A model generated the notes under the pieces. The model made no database searches. It had not been told where the DNA came from and saw only the letters and a list, made by a program, of their open reading frames with translations. The translations under genes and the position numbers were made by a program. Positions 62,405 to 64,000 of a DNA stretch of 64,000 nucleotides are shown here, in pieces. The DNA is from Ostrinia nubilalis (Eukaryota; Arthropoda; Insecta; Lepidoptera; Crambidae). Positions within the stretch are counted from its first letter, which is position 1. Every line of letters starts with the position of its first letter. The stretch is from assembly GCF_963855985.1 (NCBI RefSeq), contig NC_087095.1, positions 2,738,001 to 2,802,000 of the forward strand, written 5' to 3'.

Positions 62405-63109
62405 TCATAAATCGTAACGCACGAAGCCACAGCTTTTCGCGCGCTCGTGGGTGTTGACATGTGTGACCAGGGGACACTTAATGGAAGATGAGCCTGGATT
62501 TTAAAGCCTACCAAACTTAATAAAAAGTGGCGAAGTTCAAGTCCGATTCACGCATGGCAGATTAAGCTTAATAGATTAATTATTAATGAAACTTAAATCA
62601 AGCAGACAACATTTTTATTAGGCCTAAATTAACTTGGCAAAGTCGCAGGCAGAATTTTGATTTTTCAGATACATTATTTCGTTATTATAAAGAACTTATT
62701 TTTTATGTTAAAATATTATGGTTTATGCTTTTATCGGATTATATCACAACGTTAATATGATTACTTCGACAGATAAAATAAAATCTTGTTTGAAAAACAT
62801 TTCTAAATAAAAAACCTAAGCCAAATTCAATGAACGTTCTTCTAAAGCAAAAATACATAAAGTAATACGAATTCAAATTCACTTCGAGATTTTTAGCCTT
62901 CGCTGGCGAACAATAATCAAATTTGCTTCAGATTACACTAATGGCTAGGCTAAAAATGTAGGAGTTCTATCCAGTTTCTAATTGACAGAGTAACGTGGAT
63001 TAAATCTGGTATGCATGGACTGCGGTAGAATAGTGTGGGGGCAGCCAATCCCGGGAATCTTTGCAAGATTAATTTAATATCATGAAAATGAAAAGTTGAA
63101 AATTATTTA
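62405..63109. other. Noncoding stretch, probably unique host DNA
   Basis: 62405-62620 mixes TTAAGCTTAATAGATTAATT-type words with GCGCGC and CACGCATGG. No gene or named repeat. Confidence 0.3.
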
Positions 63110-63320
63110 AGATAAGATAACACTTTATTGCCTCGTTTTTACATGCTTTACACACATAGAAATAAAAAAATATTAAAAAACATAAGAGGCAAAAGGATGA
63201 GGCTCAGCATCAGCGAGGTCAGGCATACCCTACCCCGCGCTGATTTTCAGCCTCCTCCTATTTATTTGCAGAATGTGGTACATTACATGTTACATAATGA
63301 AGATGTCATAACAGTGATGG
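63110..63320 (-). mobile_element. LINE 3' end-like remnant
   Basis: On the minus strand GCGGGGTAGGGTATGCCTGAC and CTGATGCTGAGCCTC lead to AATAAAGTGTTATCTTATCT, a moth LINE-style tail with short-repeat end. Confidence 0.4.
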
Positions 63321-63735
63321 TAACTAATTAACTAACTGCTAGACTAGCAGGTAGTTAATTAATTTTAACACTATCTACATACTGGTTCTTTTAGCAACAC
63401 TAAAATATCTCACAGTCATCTAGCTAGAACCTTCACGTGTAAATTTTTTGCAAAAAATTAACTGCGAATTAGCAATGCTCTACAATGTTATACAGCTCAT
63501 TAGTGCGACGCTAAACTATGCAAAATTACAAAGTAATATAATATGTATCTACCAAAGGAAAAAGTAACGTTGGTTAAGCAGACTGCAGTGGCAACTATAC
63601 CAATGAAATATTATTGCAAACACGTAAAGAAAATTCAGTATTTCACGGAGCGGAAAATTGAACTTGTACTTAATGGATGTAGAATTATTTAAGGTTCGAA
63701 AAGGATAGTGGGCATAATTTTGTATAAGTAACCAA
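63321..63735. other. Noncoding stretch
   Basis: A GTTAGTTAACTAAC-type short inverted motif near 63325-63350; nothing else. Confidence 0.3.
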
Positions 63736-63900
63736 TCTATACTAATATTATAAATGCGAAAGTAACTCTGTCTGTCTGTCTTGCTTTCACGCCTGAACCA
63801 CTGAACCGATTTTGATGAAATTTGGCATAGAGATAGTTTGAGTCCCGGGAAAGGACATAGAGTGGTTTTTATCCCGGTTTTTGAAACTTGGACGCGTGAT
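63736..63900 (+). mobile_element. Helitron-like element, 3'-truncated
   Basis: TCTATACTAATATTATAAATG start after an A, three GTCT units, GATGAAATTTGGCATAGAGA, GAGTCCCGGGAAAGGACATAG. It loses similarity after GACGCGTGATTAA, so the hairpin and CTAG are gone. Confidence 0.75.
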
Positions 63901-64000
63901 TAAGTAACATGGCTTCGGTTAAGTTGTCTGCTCAGCTTTATTATACAACGATGTAGTAAATTGCGCTGTAAATTGTAATACACCGGGGAACATGAATAAA

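Noticed and set aside
1..64000. Bacterial or plasmid DNA, rRNA genes, operons
   Set aside because: No ribosome-binding-site-linked genes, no rRNA sequence, and the repeat content is specifically lepidopteran.

Overview
The window looks like nuclear DNA of a moth or butterfly (Lepidoptera). It is AT-rich and full of short inverted-repeat elements. It holds many Helitron-like elements of the lepidopteran Lep1 type (5' TC, a hairpin near the 3' end, 3' CTAG), dozens of RTE-clade LINE 3' stubs (GHIARRxDGRWGRKVLEWRP reading frames), and Jockey, BEL/Pao and gypsy/errantivirus sequences. Nothing bacterial is seen. Most open reading frames listed by a six-frame scan are chance frames inside repeats. 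I can assemble only one host protein gene with confidence.

Layout. (a) 0-7 kb is a nest of dead elements: a BEL/Pao gag relic is split by an unidentified insert and by a hAT-type element (2439-5581, 8-bp target duplication). That hAT element contains Jockey, RTE and I-type LINE fragments. A pair of 99%-identical LTR-like direct repeats follows (5691-5853, 6336-6496). (b) 11.8-14.8 kb, minus strand: a complete five-exon odorant receptor gene that splices in frame to a 398-residue product, with two MITEs in its second intron and an LINE stub in its fourth. A possible terminal exon of another minus-strand gene lies at 15.2-15.4 kb. (c) 16-50 kb is noncoding and repeat-dominated. It holds MITEs, Helitron-like copies (one nested in another), perfect hairpins, a strictly alternating 29-bp palindrome array (25.18-25.40 kb), a CTACGGCGTAG repeat cluster (25.95-26.35 kb), a second hAT (32942-33386), a piggyBac-type MITE (23415-24007) and three copies of a 465-bp repeat. 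(d) 50454-56327, minus strand: a recent gypsy/errantivirus-type endogenous retrovirus. Its LTRs look identical, it has a 4-bp target duplication, PBS, PPT, and open gag, pol and env frames. Pol jumps from protease to the end of RNase H and integrase, so the reverse transcriptase is missing. Env lacks its N-terminal part. (e) 56.3-64 kb is more repeats plus diverged local duplications.

How it works together. The odorant receptor is an ordinary chemosensory gene that has picked up intronic transposons. The endogenous retrovirus could only have been copied by reverse transcriptase supplied in trans, or it lost the domain during the copying event that made this insertion. The Helitron, MITE and LINE insertions give a relative chronology: older RTE stubs are interrupted by MITEs, and an older Helitron is interrupted by a young one.
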